NCBI GenBank assembly: GCA_001839685.1
Contig: MLAK01000633.1
Location: 1 to 64,000 of the forward strand
Origin: Tritrichomonas foetus
Lineage: Eukaryota > Parabasalia > Tritrichomonadida > Tritrichomonadidae
DNA: 64,000 bases
Direction: 5' to 3'
The notes below the pieces were generated by a model that had not been told where the DNA came from, did not search any database, and worked only from the letters and a program-made list of their open reading frames with translations. Positions 20,744 through 31,417 of this stretch are shown here, piece after piece. Both the position numbers and the translations under genes were made by a program. Within the stretch, counting starts at the first letter, position 1. Each line of letters begins with the position of its first letter.

Positions 20744-23700
20744 ATGTTTGGGGCGATTTTCCATCTTACAGACTCGATAATCACAAAATTTGCCAAACAG
20801 TATGTCAGACAAATCCAAATTGATTCCCTTCCACTTTGGAAAGGCCAAGCGACAATCGACAATATCAATTTAAATACAGATGGAATCAATCAAGCCATAG
20901 AAGAAAGTAGAGGAACAGTCCGAATTCAAAATTTGACAATATCCAGAGTTTCAGCAAAGGCTCCTCTCTACTCGCCAGGATCCCAGCCAATTTTGATAAA
21001 AATTCACTCCGCTGATTTGAGGCTTCTATTTCTGGACGCCGATACAAATGAAAGCGAGAATAACAACGAAGAATTGAATAGCCAACCGCCACAAGCAGAA
21101 GCTTCACAAAAAGATCCACCAAATATGCAAAATGAAAAAAATCAATCAAATAACAATAAAAAAGATTCAGAAAGCTCAGAAAAAAAAGAAGAACCACCTG
21201 AGCCAAATTCTTTTATTTCAAAATTGACATCGAATATTTTGATTTGTATTGACGGTGTTTTTTTGCGTTTCGATTTCAATGGATTTGACATTGGCCTTGT
21301 TGCTTCTGATTTAGAGATTCACATTTTACCTGGACGCACGAAAATTACTGGAAATAATGTTCGTGGTTCAGCTCATAATGATAAAACTGACTTAAAGCTG
21401 AATTTAGGTCAATTAATTGTTGATATTTATTCTGGTAATGATCCAAAAACAATAGTAGATATTTCAAATGCAACAGCAACAATTTCTGACACAATGGAAA
21501 GTAATCCTCATATTTTCGAACTCATCTCACCAGCAATTAATCTTCACATGGTTTTCGAAGGACCAAATATTACAGTTGAGTCAGATAGTGATGTAAATCT
21601 AACTTTTGATCTTGATTCTTTACCTTCAGTCATAGATATCGTTAATGCTTTTGCAACTGCTGAACCAGATGATTCTTTTTCACCTTTACCGAATTTAAAT
21701 ATAAGCTTTCCATCAGTCACTTTAAACGTAAATGTGAATAATAAACTTGGACTCATTTTAAAAATTATTGAAATTCAAATTTCTGAAGGAAAAATCAACG
21801 TTGGCTCAATTTCAGCATTTTTAAGAGTCATAGATGAAATATTCCAATTAATTGATGATTTTGGAGTAACAGGAACTTTAACCCAAAAAGAAAAAATTAC
21901 TTACGTGACTGCAGAAATTGATACTTTAAGAATTTTAGTTGATGTTCAAAAAGATTTATTAAATATTCTAAAATCAATAAATATTCCAAAAATTGAACCA
22001 AAAACTCCACCAGAGAGCGAAAATACAAAAGAAAAATCATTTAAAAAGCCGATTTTTAAGGCGAATTCGATTGTTTTTGCGGATATCCCAACAATGAAGA
22101 TATCACAAAGAGTTGTGGATTTCATGTTTGATGAGCCTATCGTTCCAATCCTTTTCTGTTTCGATGATTGTGTTCAACGGGCAAGATTGCAGTTACGGGT
22201 TTGGGACTCAACTTTTCAGACTTTTGTTGCTTTGGCAACATTTGAACCAGGTTCATCACAATTATGCACTTTTAGACTTCCTGAAGGCCAAATGATTTCT
22301 GGAACTAGATGGCAATTAATCTTTCCAGAACCACTTTCTTCATTTCCGACTTTTATTGAAGGATCCACAATTCATTATCAAACATGCGAAAAATTAAAAA
22401 TAGGAACTTCAATTAAAGCGTCGATTAATAATATTGTTGTTTCTCTATCTTCGTACGATTATCCAGTTGCTGGTGTTTCCATTTCCAATGTTACTGCAAA
22501 TATTCAATTACAGCCATTAGGAATAACAAAGGTTGATGCACGTCTTGGGGTTTCTGTTTTATTTACAAATTTCAGGAATTCAACAATGTCGTCAATTTTA
22601 GATATACCGAATATTGCACTTCAATTTGCACAATTCCCGAATATTCCATCAATGCTACTACCTGACAATCGACTTTTAGATGCTTTATCAGCTTTTCCAC
22701 TTCAAGAGTCATATTCATCATTAGCATCGTCAATTAGTGTCCGAATACCATCTATTGTTGTAAATGCAGCACCCTCAATTATTTTTGATTTTATTAAATT
22801 TATGCAGTCTTTCTCTGTTTCTGAAGTAGTTGCTTATAAAATTGTAAATAGAAGTGATGTTCCTTTCCATTATCAAATTGCTGGATCATCAGACATAGTT
22901 ACAATCAAACCACGTGAAGAGAAATCAATTACTTTTAAACCAGGATTAGTTCATTTTGTTAAATTCCCTTCTTTTCAAACCAATGTCACTTTTAATGCAG
23001 CTGGATGTTATCGAATCTCTGATACTAACTACATTGATGTTCAAGCAACTTCACCGTTTGCCTTTACAGCAACAATTATGTCATCTATTCAATTTGTAAA
23101 TAAATTAAAGAATCCACTAGAAATTGATGCAAGATCCACATCTTTGGCTTATGTAAAGACTTTACAAAATGCCCATGATATTGGAACGACATCAATGAGT
23201 ATTGCAGATGAGTTTAAGATTCGTGTTAGACTTCCAGATGCAACTGAATGGTCAGATTTTGTTGAAATTGAAAATGGTGTATCAAAAGTTCCAATTTTAG
23301 TTACATGCGATGTTTTAAATATGCTTCCTCAATGTTATCTATGTTCACCGAATTTTTCATGTTGGATTAAACCAAGTCAAAGAATAATACAATGTAGAAA
23401 TGATGCCGAACATATTGTTACTGTTTTTACTTTCCAACCACTTCTTTCATTCAAGAATCATCTTGATATGCACATTATTACATCAGTTGGTACTATTCCA
23501 CCCCGAACTTCTTTATTTTTATCATCATTGCCAAATAACCAAATCATCATAGAAAGCGATCACACAATCGATTTGAGATTGCCTTTGAAGAAATCGCATC
23601 CACTGAATTTGCTGATTCATGATACTCCAGCAATTGTTGATACAATTCCATCAGTTAATGCTATTGTTGTATCTCCAAGTTTTGTTTTCAAAAATGAAAC

Positions 23701-25792
23701 AAATATTCGACTTATATTTAAATTCTCTCCAGAAGACAACATTATTGTTGAACCAAACGAAATTGTTCCTTTATCTGCACCGCGTGATCCTGATTGGCTG
23801 TCTATTGGAATTGAAGATAAAGAAGGATATTCTTGGTCACCACCAATTCAGATTCCAGCTACTAGAGATTTCACTATTCGTGCATCAACAGGTAATTTAA
23901 TTCTTTTTGCAGCAATTACGGAATATTCTATTCTTGTTGCCCCTAAAACTGTTGCAATTAATGAATCTAAAAACACCATTATTATGAAACCATCAATCAG
24001 AATTGACCCCGATTCACAGTCACAGCTTCTTTTCTGGCGTGGAACTTCATTAACCGCTGCGTTTGGATTCTCTAAAAGTGCTGGATTTACAAAACCAATT
24101 TCTATTACCTCAAATGTGGTTTTTAAGAGAAAATTTGTGATGAATGATCCTGGCCAAAGTTTGTTCTATTTAACTTATTCAATTCAAACCACAGCTGATC
24201 CAAATGCAATCGTATTCCACCACGATCCATCACCTCCATTCACGATTATTAATGAGTCATCTATGAATTTTGCAGTTTATTACAAATCGAATACTATTAT
24301 TTTGACTGCGAAAACTACAATTTATCTTCCAACTGTTCCTGATGTATTTACTTTTGGTAGAGTTGGTACTAAACCGTTTACAGTTGCACTTCAGTTTCCT
24401 GCTGATTCATTTGTGAATGATCAAAGCTCACCGCTTTATGTACGAGTTGAAAAACGCGGAAATCAAACATGTGCAACAATAGCACAAAGCATTTTACCGA
24501 AAGTTGAAAGAGTAATGAGAACTTACATTTCTGCATTTATTGCTGATTTCAAAATTTACATGTTTGATGACTTCACTGATCCAGGAATTGCAAATCATGC
24601 GCTGACATTAGCATTAGCACCTTTATCAGCAAATGTTATGTTTGCACCTGGTCAAGAAACCAATGTCTCTTTAACTTTAGATACATTAGAAATTGATTTA
24701 CTTAAAAACTATGAGCAGTTTCCATCATTAATTAGAAAAGTGACCAATTCACCACTTTTAACACTTCAATTATCAATATTAAATGCTTATGGTGGTGGAA
24801 TTGTATTGAATCATCTTTTTGTTGATTTACAACCATTCCAAATTTGTGTTGAAGAAAGTTTCGTTCGATTTGTTGTCGCAATTCTTGATTTAATTCCACA
24901 AGGTAATTCAAAAGAACCTAAAATTCCAACTCCACTAGAACCACAACTTCAAGCAACTTCATCAAATTCACCTACTGTTAAACTTACACCTATTTATGTC
25001 AATAAGCTTGATATTAAAGAAACAAAAATAATTTTATCATTAGCTACACAATCATTTATTCATGCAGATTTTCGAAATGTTCCAATTTATCTGAGTACTT
25101 ACCGTCTTCGTGAAGAAGAATTCTTTGATGTTTCTCTTGTTCAAGGAATTGCATCACATTATGTTTCAGATGGTCTTGCTGCAATTCCAACTTTACTTGG
25201 ATCGCTTTCCCTGATAGGAAATCCAGTAAACATCATTAATCAAAGTTTAACAGCAATTAAAGACTTCTATCGAACTGCCTTTTTCCAAGGTGACACACTT
25301 CTGCATGGAATAGGAAGAGGATCAGTCAATATTATTCGTGGAGTTACGATGGGAACACTTGAAAGCTTCATTGGATTAACTTATTCACTTGAAAAAAGTA
25401 TTGGAAAATTAAGGCCAGGCTCTTCAAATGATCAAGAAAATGAACGAAGAATTGGAAACGAAATGGCAAGAGCGGTTTCGGGACTTGTAACAATGCCAAT
25501 CCGTGAATTTTCGTCTGATGGCCTTGTTGGACTCGCTCGTGGAGCTGGACTTGGCGTTCTAGGATTAATTACTGTTCCAACTACTGCATTTTTCGCTATT
25601 TTGAAAAATGCAGGTTCGACCCTTTTAGTGAAAGTGAGCGGAGTTGAAGCGACAGGAATTGAGGACAATCGAATTGATAAAGAAATAAAGAAATTACCAA
25701 CAATGCTACTTGATAATGATGACGATGACGATGACGATGACGAAGATGATGACTACAGTGATGGAGAAAATTATGGAACAAATGAAATATAA
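20744..25792 (+). CDS. VPS13-family bridge lipid-transfer protein
   Basis: 1682 residues from the ATG at 20744 (the GTG two codons upstream is not used). The N-terminus is a clear chorein domain: a helix, then YVRQIQIDSLPLWKGQATIDN with the basic-to-LWKG strand pattern, then repeated beta segments that build the lipid groove. An acidic N/Q/E linker (about 100-150) follows. The C-terminal VPS13 block starts near residue 1470 with YVSDGLAAIPTLLGSLSLIGNP and continues through a glycine-rich amphipathic helix region (about 1500-1650). The tail is a run of aspartates at about 25718-25755 nt. VPS13 proteins transfer bulk lipid at membrane contact sites. At about half the length of yeast Vps13 it is a short member, similar to other compact protist forms. 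With the ATG2-like gene it makes two RBG-type proteins within 15 kb. Confidence 0.85.
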   Translation: MFGAIFHLTDSIITKFAKQYVRQIQIDSLPLWKGQATIDNINLNTDGINQAIEESRGTVRIQNLTISRVSAKAPLYSPGSQPILIKIHSADLRLLFLDADTNESENNNEELNSQPPQAEASQKDPPNMQNEKNQSNNNKKDSESSEKKEEPPEPNSFISKLTSNILICIDGVFLRFDFNGFDIGLVASDLEIHILPGRTKITGNNVRGSAHNDKTDLKLNLGQLIVDIYSGNDPKTIVDISNATATISDTMESNPHIFELISPAINLHMVFEGPNITVESDSDVNLTFDLDSLPSVIDIVNAFATAEPDDSFSPLPNLNISFPSVTLNVNVNNKLGLILKIIEIQISEGKINVGSISAFLRVIDEIFQLIDDFGVTGTLTQKEKITYVTAEIDTLRILVDVQKDLLNILKSINIPKIEPKTPPESENTKEKSFKKPIFKANSIVFADIPTMKISQRVVDFMFDEPIVPILFCFDDCVQRARLQLRVWDSTFQTFVALATFEPGSSQLCTFRLPEGQMISGTRWQLIFPEPLSSFPTFIEGSTIHYQTCEKLKIGTSIKASINNIVVSLSSYDYPVAGVSISNVTANIQLQPLGITKVDARLGVSVLFTNFRNSTMSSILDIPNIALQFAQFPNIPSMLLPDNRLLDALSAFPLQESYSSLASSISVRIPSIVVNAAPSIIFDFIKFMQSFSVSEVVAYKIVNRSDVPFHYQIAGSSDIVTIKPREEKSITFKPGLVHFVKFPSFQTNVTFNAAGCYRISDTNYIDVQATSPFAFTATIMSSIQFVNKLKNPLEIDARSTSLAYVKTLQNAHDIGTTSMSIADEFKIRVRLPDATEWSDFVEIENGVSKVPILVTCDVLNMLPQCYLCSPNFSCWIKPSQRIIQCRNDAEHIVTVFTFQPLLSFKNHLDMHIITSVGTIPPRTSLFLSSLPNNQIIIESDHTIDLRLPLKKSHPLNLLIHDTPAIVDTIPSVNAIVVSPSFVFKNETNIRLIFKFSPEDNIIVEPNEIVPLSAPRDPDWLSIGIEDKEGYSWSPPIQIPATRDFTIRASTGNLILFAAITEYSILVAPKTVAINESKNTIIMKPSIRIDPDSQSQLLFWRGTSLTAAFGFSKSAGFTKPISITSNVVFKRKFVMNDPGQSLFYLTYSIQTTADPNAIVFHHDPSPPFTIINESSMNFAVYYKSNTIILTAKTTIYLPTVPDVFTFGRVGTKPFTVALQFPADSFVNDQSSPLYVRVEKRGNQTCATIAQSILPKVERVMRTYISAFIADFKIYMFDDFTDPGIANHALTLALAPLSANVMFAPGQETNVSLTLDTLEIDLLKNYEQFPSLIRKVTNSPLLTLQLSILNAYGGGIVLNHLFVDLQPFQICVEESFVRFVVAILDLIPQGNSKEPKIPTPLEPQLQATSSNSPTVKLTPIYVNKLDIKETKIILSLATQSFIHADFRNVPIYLSTYRLREEEFFDVSLVQGIASHYVSDGLAAIPTLLGSLSLIGNPVNIINQSLTAIKDFYRTAFFQGDTLLHGIGRGSVNIIRGVTMGTLESFIGLTYSLEKSIGKLRPGSSNDQENERRIGNEMARAVSGLVTMPIREFSSDGLVGLARGAGLGVLGLITVPTTAFFAILKNAGSTLLVKVSGVEATGIEDNRIDKEIKKLPTMLLDNDDDDDDDDEDDDYSDGENYGTNEI

Positions 25793-26565
25793 TTTTATTT
25801 TATAAATTTTATTGTGACTTGTTTTTTTCTAGCAAGGAAAAATAAATTATTTTGTGTATATTAGAAATAATAAACCTTTCTTTCCGATCTACCTTATCTG
25901 AAATATTTCTAATTTTTATTTATATATTTTTTATCTCTATTTCTATGCAGCAAACAATCTCTGTAATCACTAGAAAGCGAACGCATTATTTCTCGCTCTT
26001 TCTGTGTATTCAACCATCATAGAAATAACCAAAAATTTCGAAGATTTTTAAAGCATGCGTAAGCTACTCTGGTGTTCCATAAAAACGATAATCTGACTCA
26101 GAGAAAATCCAGAATTTCAAGTTAAAAAGGAAATGAGAATAAGGCTCAGGCATAATGAAAAGAACAATAAATCCTCAATATTTCAGATGATTGGAAAACA
26201 GGAAAAAGAGTTACTCGCCTTTCTGATTTCTTGAAAATTTCGGCAGTTAGAATATAGATGTCAAATAAATTTGACCATAAGTTATCAATTTTTTATCAAA
26301 ATATGTCACAAATTGACTTTGTTTTAATCAGCCTCATTCTCATTTTATTATCCTAATATACTCAGATATAAGAACTGGAATAGTATTTTTCCGAATCAAA
26401 AATATTTTATATATTAATTGAATCTAAAAATTATAACTATAAAGTATTAGCATGACGAATCATTCCAAATTGAAAACAGAAAAATTGACAAGTCAATTTT
26501 CTGAGCTTTGTTTAGATTTCTTTTCACCTTTTCGTTGTTAAATTTTCTTTTAGGTTAGTTTGTTT
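25793..26565. other. Intergenic region
   Basis: A 773-bp AT-rich spacer between two + genes. I see no gene, RNA or repeat. A pyrimidine-rich stretch ending TTTTAG just before the next ATG resembles a 3' splice site, but no upstream exon is evident. Confidence 0.4.
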
Positions 26566-29421
26566 ATGACGAGTGAAGAACCTTCTCGGATTCCACCGCA
26601 GGAAGATATAAAATCTTCAATAATCCCTGTTGGATTTGTGGATTCCCTTGAATTTATTGAGAATCATACCATAAATTTTCATTATACTCCAAAACCCCCA
26701 AAGCAACCATCTGGTCGTAAAGTTGCTTTGCATAAAGCCCTTCATGTTCCTGCCAAACTTGTTTCTCCTCAAATTCAAATTAAGCCAAATACAAATGAAA
26801 AAAGCAATTCACAACCACCTCCACAACAAAATGCAAAAAAAGGAGCTCTGTCACAACCACCAAATGCACAATTCATGTCAGCCATCTCACGCCTTTTTTC
26901 AAATCAAACTTCAAACCAAGCAAAAATGCAAATTCTTCAAATAATTAATTCAGGCCACCCGCTAAAATTACCAGATCCAAATCACCCTCAAGCAGCGGCA
27001 TTTCTGCAGCAACAACAAGCTTTGCAACAAAATAGTCAACTCGAAAATGCTAATGTAAAGAAAAATTCTTCTCACAATTCAAACGAAAATCAAAAGAATG
27101 AAAAAGAAGCACAAATTAATTCAACTTCTAATCAAGATTCACAACAAAATGAATCCAAAACTGATTCATCAAATAACTCAACGCAAAATGAAACCTCAAA
27201 TCTATTTCCACTTCCTGTAAATTCTAATTCGAATTCTCATTCTAACTCATCATCTCAAAATTCCCAAGCAACTTCACAAACCAATAAATACAAGCAAATT
27301 TCTCCTGTTTTAAATACTATTAATACTTTCACTAATCTGACCATGAAACTAAATAATATTAACAATAATAATAAAACAACTAATCAACAAAGTCGAAACC
27401 AAGCAAATGATCATCGAAATAATCAACAATTAATTAATTTATTTCTAACAGAAATTCTCTCACCTTTAAATTCTAAAAAATCGAATCAAATGCTTCTTCA
27501 GCAAAGACTTCAACAAATTCAACAATTTCAACAACTCCAGCAAAATGTTATCAAATTAAATGAGGCAAATAAAGCAAATTCTTTTTCATCGAAGATTCCT
27601 GCGAGCACTTCATCTAATTTTGGAATGCCAAAAGTACAAAATGATTCAAAAAATATCCGAAGATCGAATTCATCAAAAATATCAAGTGACGAAGAAATAT
27701 CACCAACAAAAAAACATCGAAGATCATCAAAGTCGCCTGATATATTCATTCCTGCTTCGAATACTATGTATAAAACTCATCATCCTCATCCCAAACCAAT
27801 TCAGGACATTTCTGATGATGAAGAATCTGATGGTTTCCTTAATCTTACTTCAACTGAGACTTCAAGTGATAATGATTCTGGCGAATATGAAAAATTCGAT
27901 GAAAGAAATGAAGGAGAAACTCGCAATCATCATCATAAGCTCAATCCTAAACCTGAAAAGAAAACTGCTAAGTTTATGGATCCTAAAATAAAAGTGAATA
28001 GAAGATATGCATCATGGGCAGAAATTACTGATTATGGCCAGTGGAAGTGGGCGGCAAAAACTCGCCCAAAGATCATTGAAAAACCAAAAAATACATTTGA
28101 TATTGCTTGTAATGAAATTGAAAAGGAGAAAAATGCACCTGTAATATATCATAATGATTTATTTGGTATTTTAGATTGCTTAAAAGTTGTAACCACAAAT
28201 TTACCAATACTCAAAGAAACAAAAGTGAATGAGACTGATCAAGAAAATACCGACAACTTAAGTAACAATATTAGTAATGACAATATTAGTAATGACAAAA
28301 CAGAGAACAATAATGAGTCTAATAGCAATGAAAACGCAAATCATAGTGATAAAATTAATGAGAGTAGCAACAATAATGAAATTACAAATTATGTGAACGA
28401 TAATATTCCGAATGAAAATAAAAACGAAAAAGAAAAAGAAAGCGAAAAAAATATTGAGAATAAAAATGAAAATATGACTATCAATGAAAATCAAATAATC
28501 AATTTTAAAGAAAAAGAAATTGACAATCAGAATGAAAATAAATCTGAAAGTCTAAAGAAAAATGAAAATGATGATAAAAATGAAAATATACTTGACATTA
28601 TGAATGAAAAAATAATAAAACATGATAATTTTGATACAAATGAGAATAACCAAAATAATATTTTGTATGAAAATAAAGAAAATAAAGTTTTTGATGTCTA
28701 TGATATGACTAATTTCAAGAAAATTGTATCAGCTCCGAAAAACAAAACTAAAAATTATAGAAATAGAAATAGAAATTATAAAAGTAAAAATAAAAAAAAC
28801 TACCCCAATGAAAAATCATTAGAAATAAATGTTCGTTTTACTAATTCACAAATAGAAGAAATCAGAAGCCATAGAAGTGATTTTGCTTCTGCTGTAGTTC
28901 CTGTTCTTACAAAAAGGAGGTTAAGANAACCTGATCATATAAAATTATTAAAAATCATCAATAATTTCGATAATGATTTAATGCAAATAACATGTCGAGC
29001 AAATTTAATGCTTGACAGACTTTTTTTCAGGGAAATGATGAAACATCACGTTCCAAACTTTTCACAATCATTAACAGAAATCGCACCTTTTATGTGGCCT
29101 GAATCCCAAATTAAATTTTCGAATTCATATCATAGAAAAGCTGGAAAACGAACAGCTAATTTATCAAAGACTCTAAATCAGAAACTAAAAGAAGCAAAAA
29201 CAGAAGAATTAGAAAATGATGTATTTTATGTTATACGGCAATCGTTTGATTTCTTTAATGTTTCAGAGACTTTGGAAATTGGCTATGAATGCGAAATGAG
29301 GCATATGCCATTTGTTGAGGATTATACAGTTCGTCCACACTTCGATGATCTTGTTTCTTATTTCAGAAGCGTCAAAGGAAAATTCGTTTCTAGAAGCTCT
29401 TCTGGCTATTCATTAGAATAA
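26566..29421 (+). CDS. Unrecognised Q/N-rich protein with conserved-looking C-terminus
   Basis: 951 residues from the ATG at 26566; a TTG two codons upstream is not used. Residues about 70-370 are Q/N/S-rich, about 370-430 is an acidic and basic patch (DEEISPTKKHRRSS), and about 545-760 is a low-complexity N/E/K region. Three segments look folded: WAEITDYGQWKWAAKTRP (about 482-500), a helical stretch near residues 760-850 containing FTNSQIEEIRSHRSDF and LDRLFFREMMKHHVP, and the last 90 residues. Long Q/N tracts with basic patches suggest a nuclear scaffold or transcription factor, but no domain is recognised. An ambiguous base at 28927 leaves one residue undefined. Confidence 0.75.
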   Translation: MTSEEPSRIPPQEDIKSSIIPVGFVDSLEFIENHTINFHYTPKPPKQPSGRKVALHKALHVPAKLVSPQIQIKPNTNEKSNSQPPPQQNAKKGALSQPPNAQFMSAISRLFSNQTSNQAKMQILQIINSGHPLKLPDPNHPQAAAFLQQQQALQQNSQLENANVKKNSSHNSNENQKNEKEAQINSTSNQDSQQNESKTDSSNNSTQNETSNLFPLPVNSNSNSHSNSSSQNSQATSQTNKYKQISPVLNTINTFTNLTMKLNNINNNNKTTNQQSRNQANDHRNNQQLINLFLTEILSPLNSKKSNQMLLQQRLQQIQQFQQLQQNVIKLNEANKANSFSSKIPASTSSNFGMPKVQNDSKNIRRSNSSKISSDEEISPTKKHRRSSKSPDIFIPASNTMYKTHHPHPKPIQDISDDEESDGFLNLTSTETSSDNDSGEYEKFDERNEGETRNHHHKLNPKPEKKTAKFMDPKIKVNRRYASWAEITDYGQWKWAAKTRPKIIEKPKNTFDIACNEIEKEKNAPVIYHNDLFGILDCLKVVTTNLPILKETKVNETDQENTDNLSNNISNDNISNDKTENNNESNSNENANHSDKINESSNNNEITNYVNDNIPNENKNEKEKESEKNIENKNENMTINENQIINFKEKEIDNQNENKSESLKKNENDDKNENILDIMNEKIIKHDNFDTNENNQNNILYENKENKVFDVYDMTNFKKIVSAPKNKTKNYRNRNRNYKSKNKKNYPNEKSLEINVRFTNSQIEEIRSHRSDFASAVVPVLTKRRLRXPDHIKLLKIINNFDNDLMQITCRANLMLDRLFFREMMKHHVPNFSQSLTEIAPFMWPESQIKFSNSYHRKAGKRTANLSKTLNQKLKEAKTEELENDVFYVIRQSFDFFNVSETLEIGYECEMRHMPFVEDYTVRPHFDDLVSYFRSVKGKFVSRSSSGYSLE

Positions 29422-29639
29422 ACTATGTATATTAGACATATTTTCTTGTTGATAATTATTATAATTTATTTTTTTTACTATTTGCCATCACACAAACTAT
29501 ATTCCAATCATGTTTCTAAGAAGTCATTAAAGAATGAATAACAAAAAGAATAATAAAGAAAAAATACTTAAATACTCGGAATAAAAAATTTATAAAACAA
29601 AAAAGCAATCATTAAATTTGTCAAACAAATCAAAAGCTA

Positions 29640-31130
29640 TTATTTGGTTTCCAAGCAAGAATGAATTGCCTGCGAAGCTATTTTTTCGAGTTGCTCCATT
29701 TCCGAAATATTATCTGAAATCTGACATAATGTTTTATAATATTTATACAATTCTTCATTTGTCCAAATAGTTTCATAATCCTGTCCCATATGTTTGAGGA
29801 GCCTACATACTTCCGTCTTAAAGTTTTCATCAGTTCCAATCGACTTTGTATTTGTTTCAAAAGCTTCAAACTGTGAATAAAGTTGAGAGACTTTTTGAGA
29901 AATTTCTTGACCAGTTAATTGCATTTGTGGTGAGAATTTTCTTACATTTGAAGTTCCTTTTGCGTGTTTTTTTCTTGCTTGAATAGAATATTTCGCTATT
30001 CTTTCATTTTCTTTCTGTTCTGCCATTCTTTCAGTTTCTTGTTTAAACTGGTCAACCAAAACACCGACGAAAATGTTTGCAAAAACAAAGGCACCAAGCC
30101 AAACCCAGGCAATGAAATATATATAAGTTACAATCGCTGAAGCCACCTGGGAAATTTCTTTACACATTTGAAGCCAACAATCAAAAGTGAGGATTTGAAA
30201 AACAGTTACCATTGAATTTGCAAAAGATTCAAATTTATATTGATATTCAAAATCATCACTTTTATAAATTGTATATGAATAGAAAAGATGCATTCCTAAA
30301 ATCGCAAAAATATACATAATCAATAAAATCAAGAAGCCAATATAAGCTAAAGTCTTATATGGTTTCAAAAGTGCCTTTGTAGTTCGCAAAAGTGGAGGAG
30401 TTCGAGGGACAAGTCTGAAAACCCGAATTGCATTTAAAATATAAACAACTTTAATTTTTTCTTTCAACTCCATAATGTCATAATTCAAATCTGTACAAAT
30501 TAAGATGATAAAACCAGGTGGAAGTATTGATGCAATTAATAAAACCAAATCAACTATTAAAGGAATATCATTTAAGAAACTTTTGCCTTTCGCTATGATT
30601 TTCAAGCACATTTCAACACAAAAAATAACCGTAAAACCAAATTCAAAATTTCGAAGAACAGTAAAAGCTAATGCATTCTCCTCTTCATCAGCTGAAATAA
30701 GATAAACTGAAGTGCATATGTTTACAAGCAAAAGTAAAGTTACAAAATATTTGAAAAAGACATTTTTTGTAATTTTGAATGCAGTATAGAAAAAGGGAAC
30801 AGAATAACGATATCGTAAAACATTTCTTCGGCGCGCAATTTTGATGTGCTTTCCCGGCTCGTTTCGAATTATTGGCGGATTTCCGATCGGCTGAAATGGG
30901 GTGTACTGTAGAATGCGGGCGAGACTTTTTGTGTATTCTTCGGATTTTGTATGATTTGATGCACTTAAATGATAGGCGCTCCCTAAATTTTCACAATTCA
31001 TAACTCGGATTTCTTGAGCAAGTTGATGCCTGAGTAGCATTGAACGTAATGAAATAGCACCTCCTAAGTTGATTGCATCAGAAAGATCTGTATCCTTGTC
31101 GTCTTCAGGGATAAAATCTTCATTTCTCAT
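29640..31130 (-). CDS. Single-domain voltage-gated cation channel, CatSper-like
   Basis: 496 residues with one Ion_trans unit. A 120-residue cytosolic N-terminus precedes S1 (about 125-146), S2 (161-181), S3 (189-213), S4 with spaced arginines in AIRVFRLVPR (234-243) and R249, S5 (261-286), the pore and S6 (331-361, ending ANIFVGVLVDQF). The pore has T315-F-D317-C-W319, the T-x-D-x-W filter typical of CatSper and related one-domain Ca2+ channels. The C-terminal 130 residues are helical/coiled coil, as in CatSper subunits that tetramerise. Such channels control flagellar calcium; activity here is inferred from the family. S4 carries fewer charges than usual. The ATG is at 31130. The gene is convergent with the Q/N-rich gene and divergent from the Ndc1-like gene. 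Confidence 0.85.
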   Translation of the reverse strand: MRNEDFIPEDDKDTDLSDAINLGGAISLRSMLLRHQLAQEIRVMNCENLGSAYHLSASNHTKSEEYTKSLARILQYTPFQPIGNPPIIRNEPGKHIKIARRRNVLRYRYSVPFFYTAFKITKNVFFKYFVTLLLLVNICTSVYLISADEEENALAFTVLRNFEFGFTVIFCVEMCLKIIAKGKSFLNDIPLIVDLVLLIASILPPGFIILICTDLNYDIMELKEKIKVVYILNAIRVFRLVPRTPPLLRTTKALLKPYKTLAYIGFLILLIMYIFAILGMHLFYSYTIYKSDDFEYQYKFESFANSMVTVFQILTFDCWLQMCKEISQVASAIVTYIYFIAWVWLGAFVFANIFVGVLVDQFKQETERMAEQKENERIAKYSIQARKKHAKGTSNVRKFSPQMQLTGQEISQKVSQLYSQFEAFETNTKSIGTDENFKTEVCRLLKHMGQDYETIWTNEELYKYYKTLCQISDNISEMEQLEKIASQAIHSCLETK

Positions 31131-31417
31131 TGGTCTTTTTAGGCAAAACTTTTTAAGAAACTATATGGTTATATGCATTGAAAATATTTGATTTATTATA
31201 TGGTTGAATAAAATAAAACTTTTTCAATATTTTTTAATCGTTTGTGAAATGAACCAACTTTTTAATAATTGATATATTTAACTTTTTCAATAATTTATAG
31301 TCTGTGGTGAAATGAACAAATATGCACTCAATGATGAATATTTCATATCATATTTCATGACCAAGTAATGGTTGAAATTAATCAACAACCTTCTAAAAAA
31401 ATAGAATCCTTCTAAAT

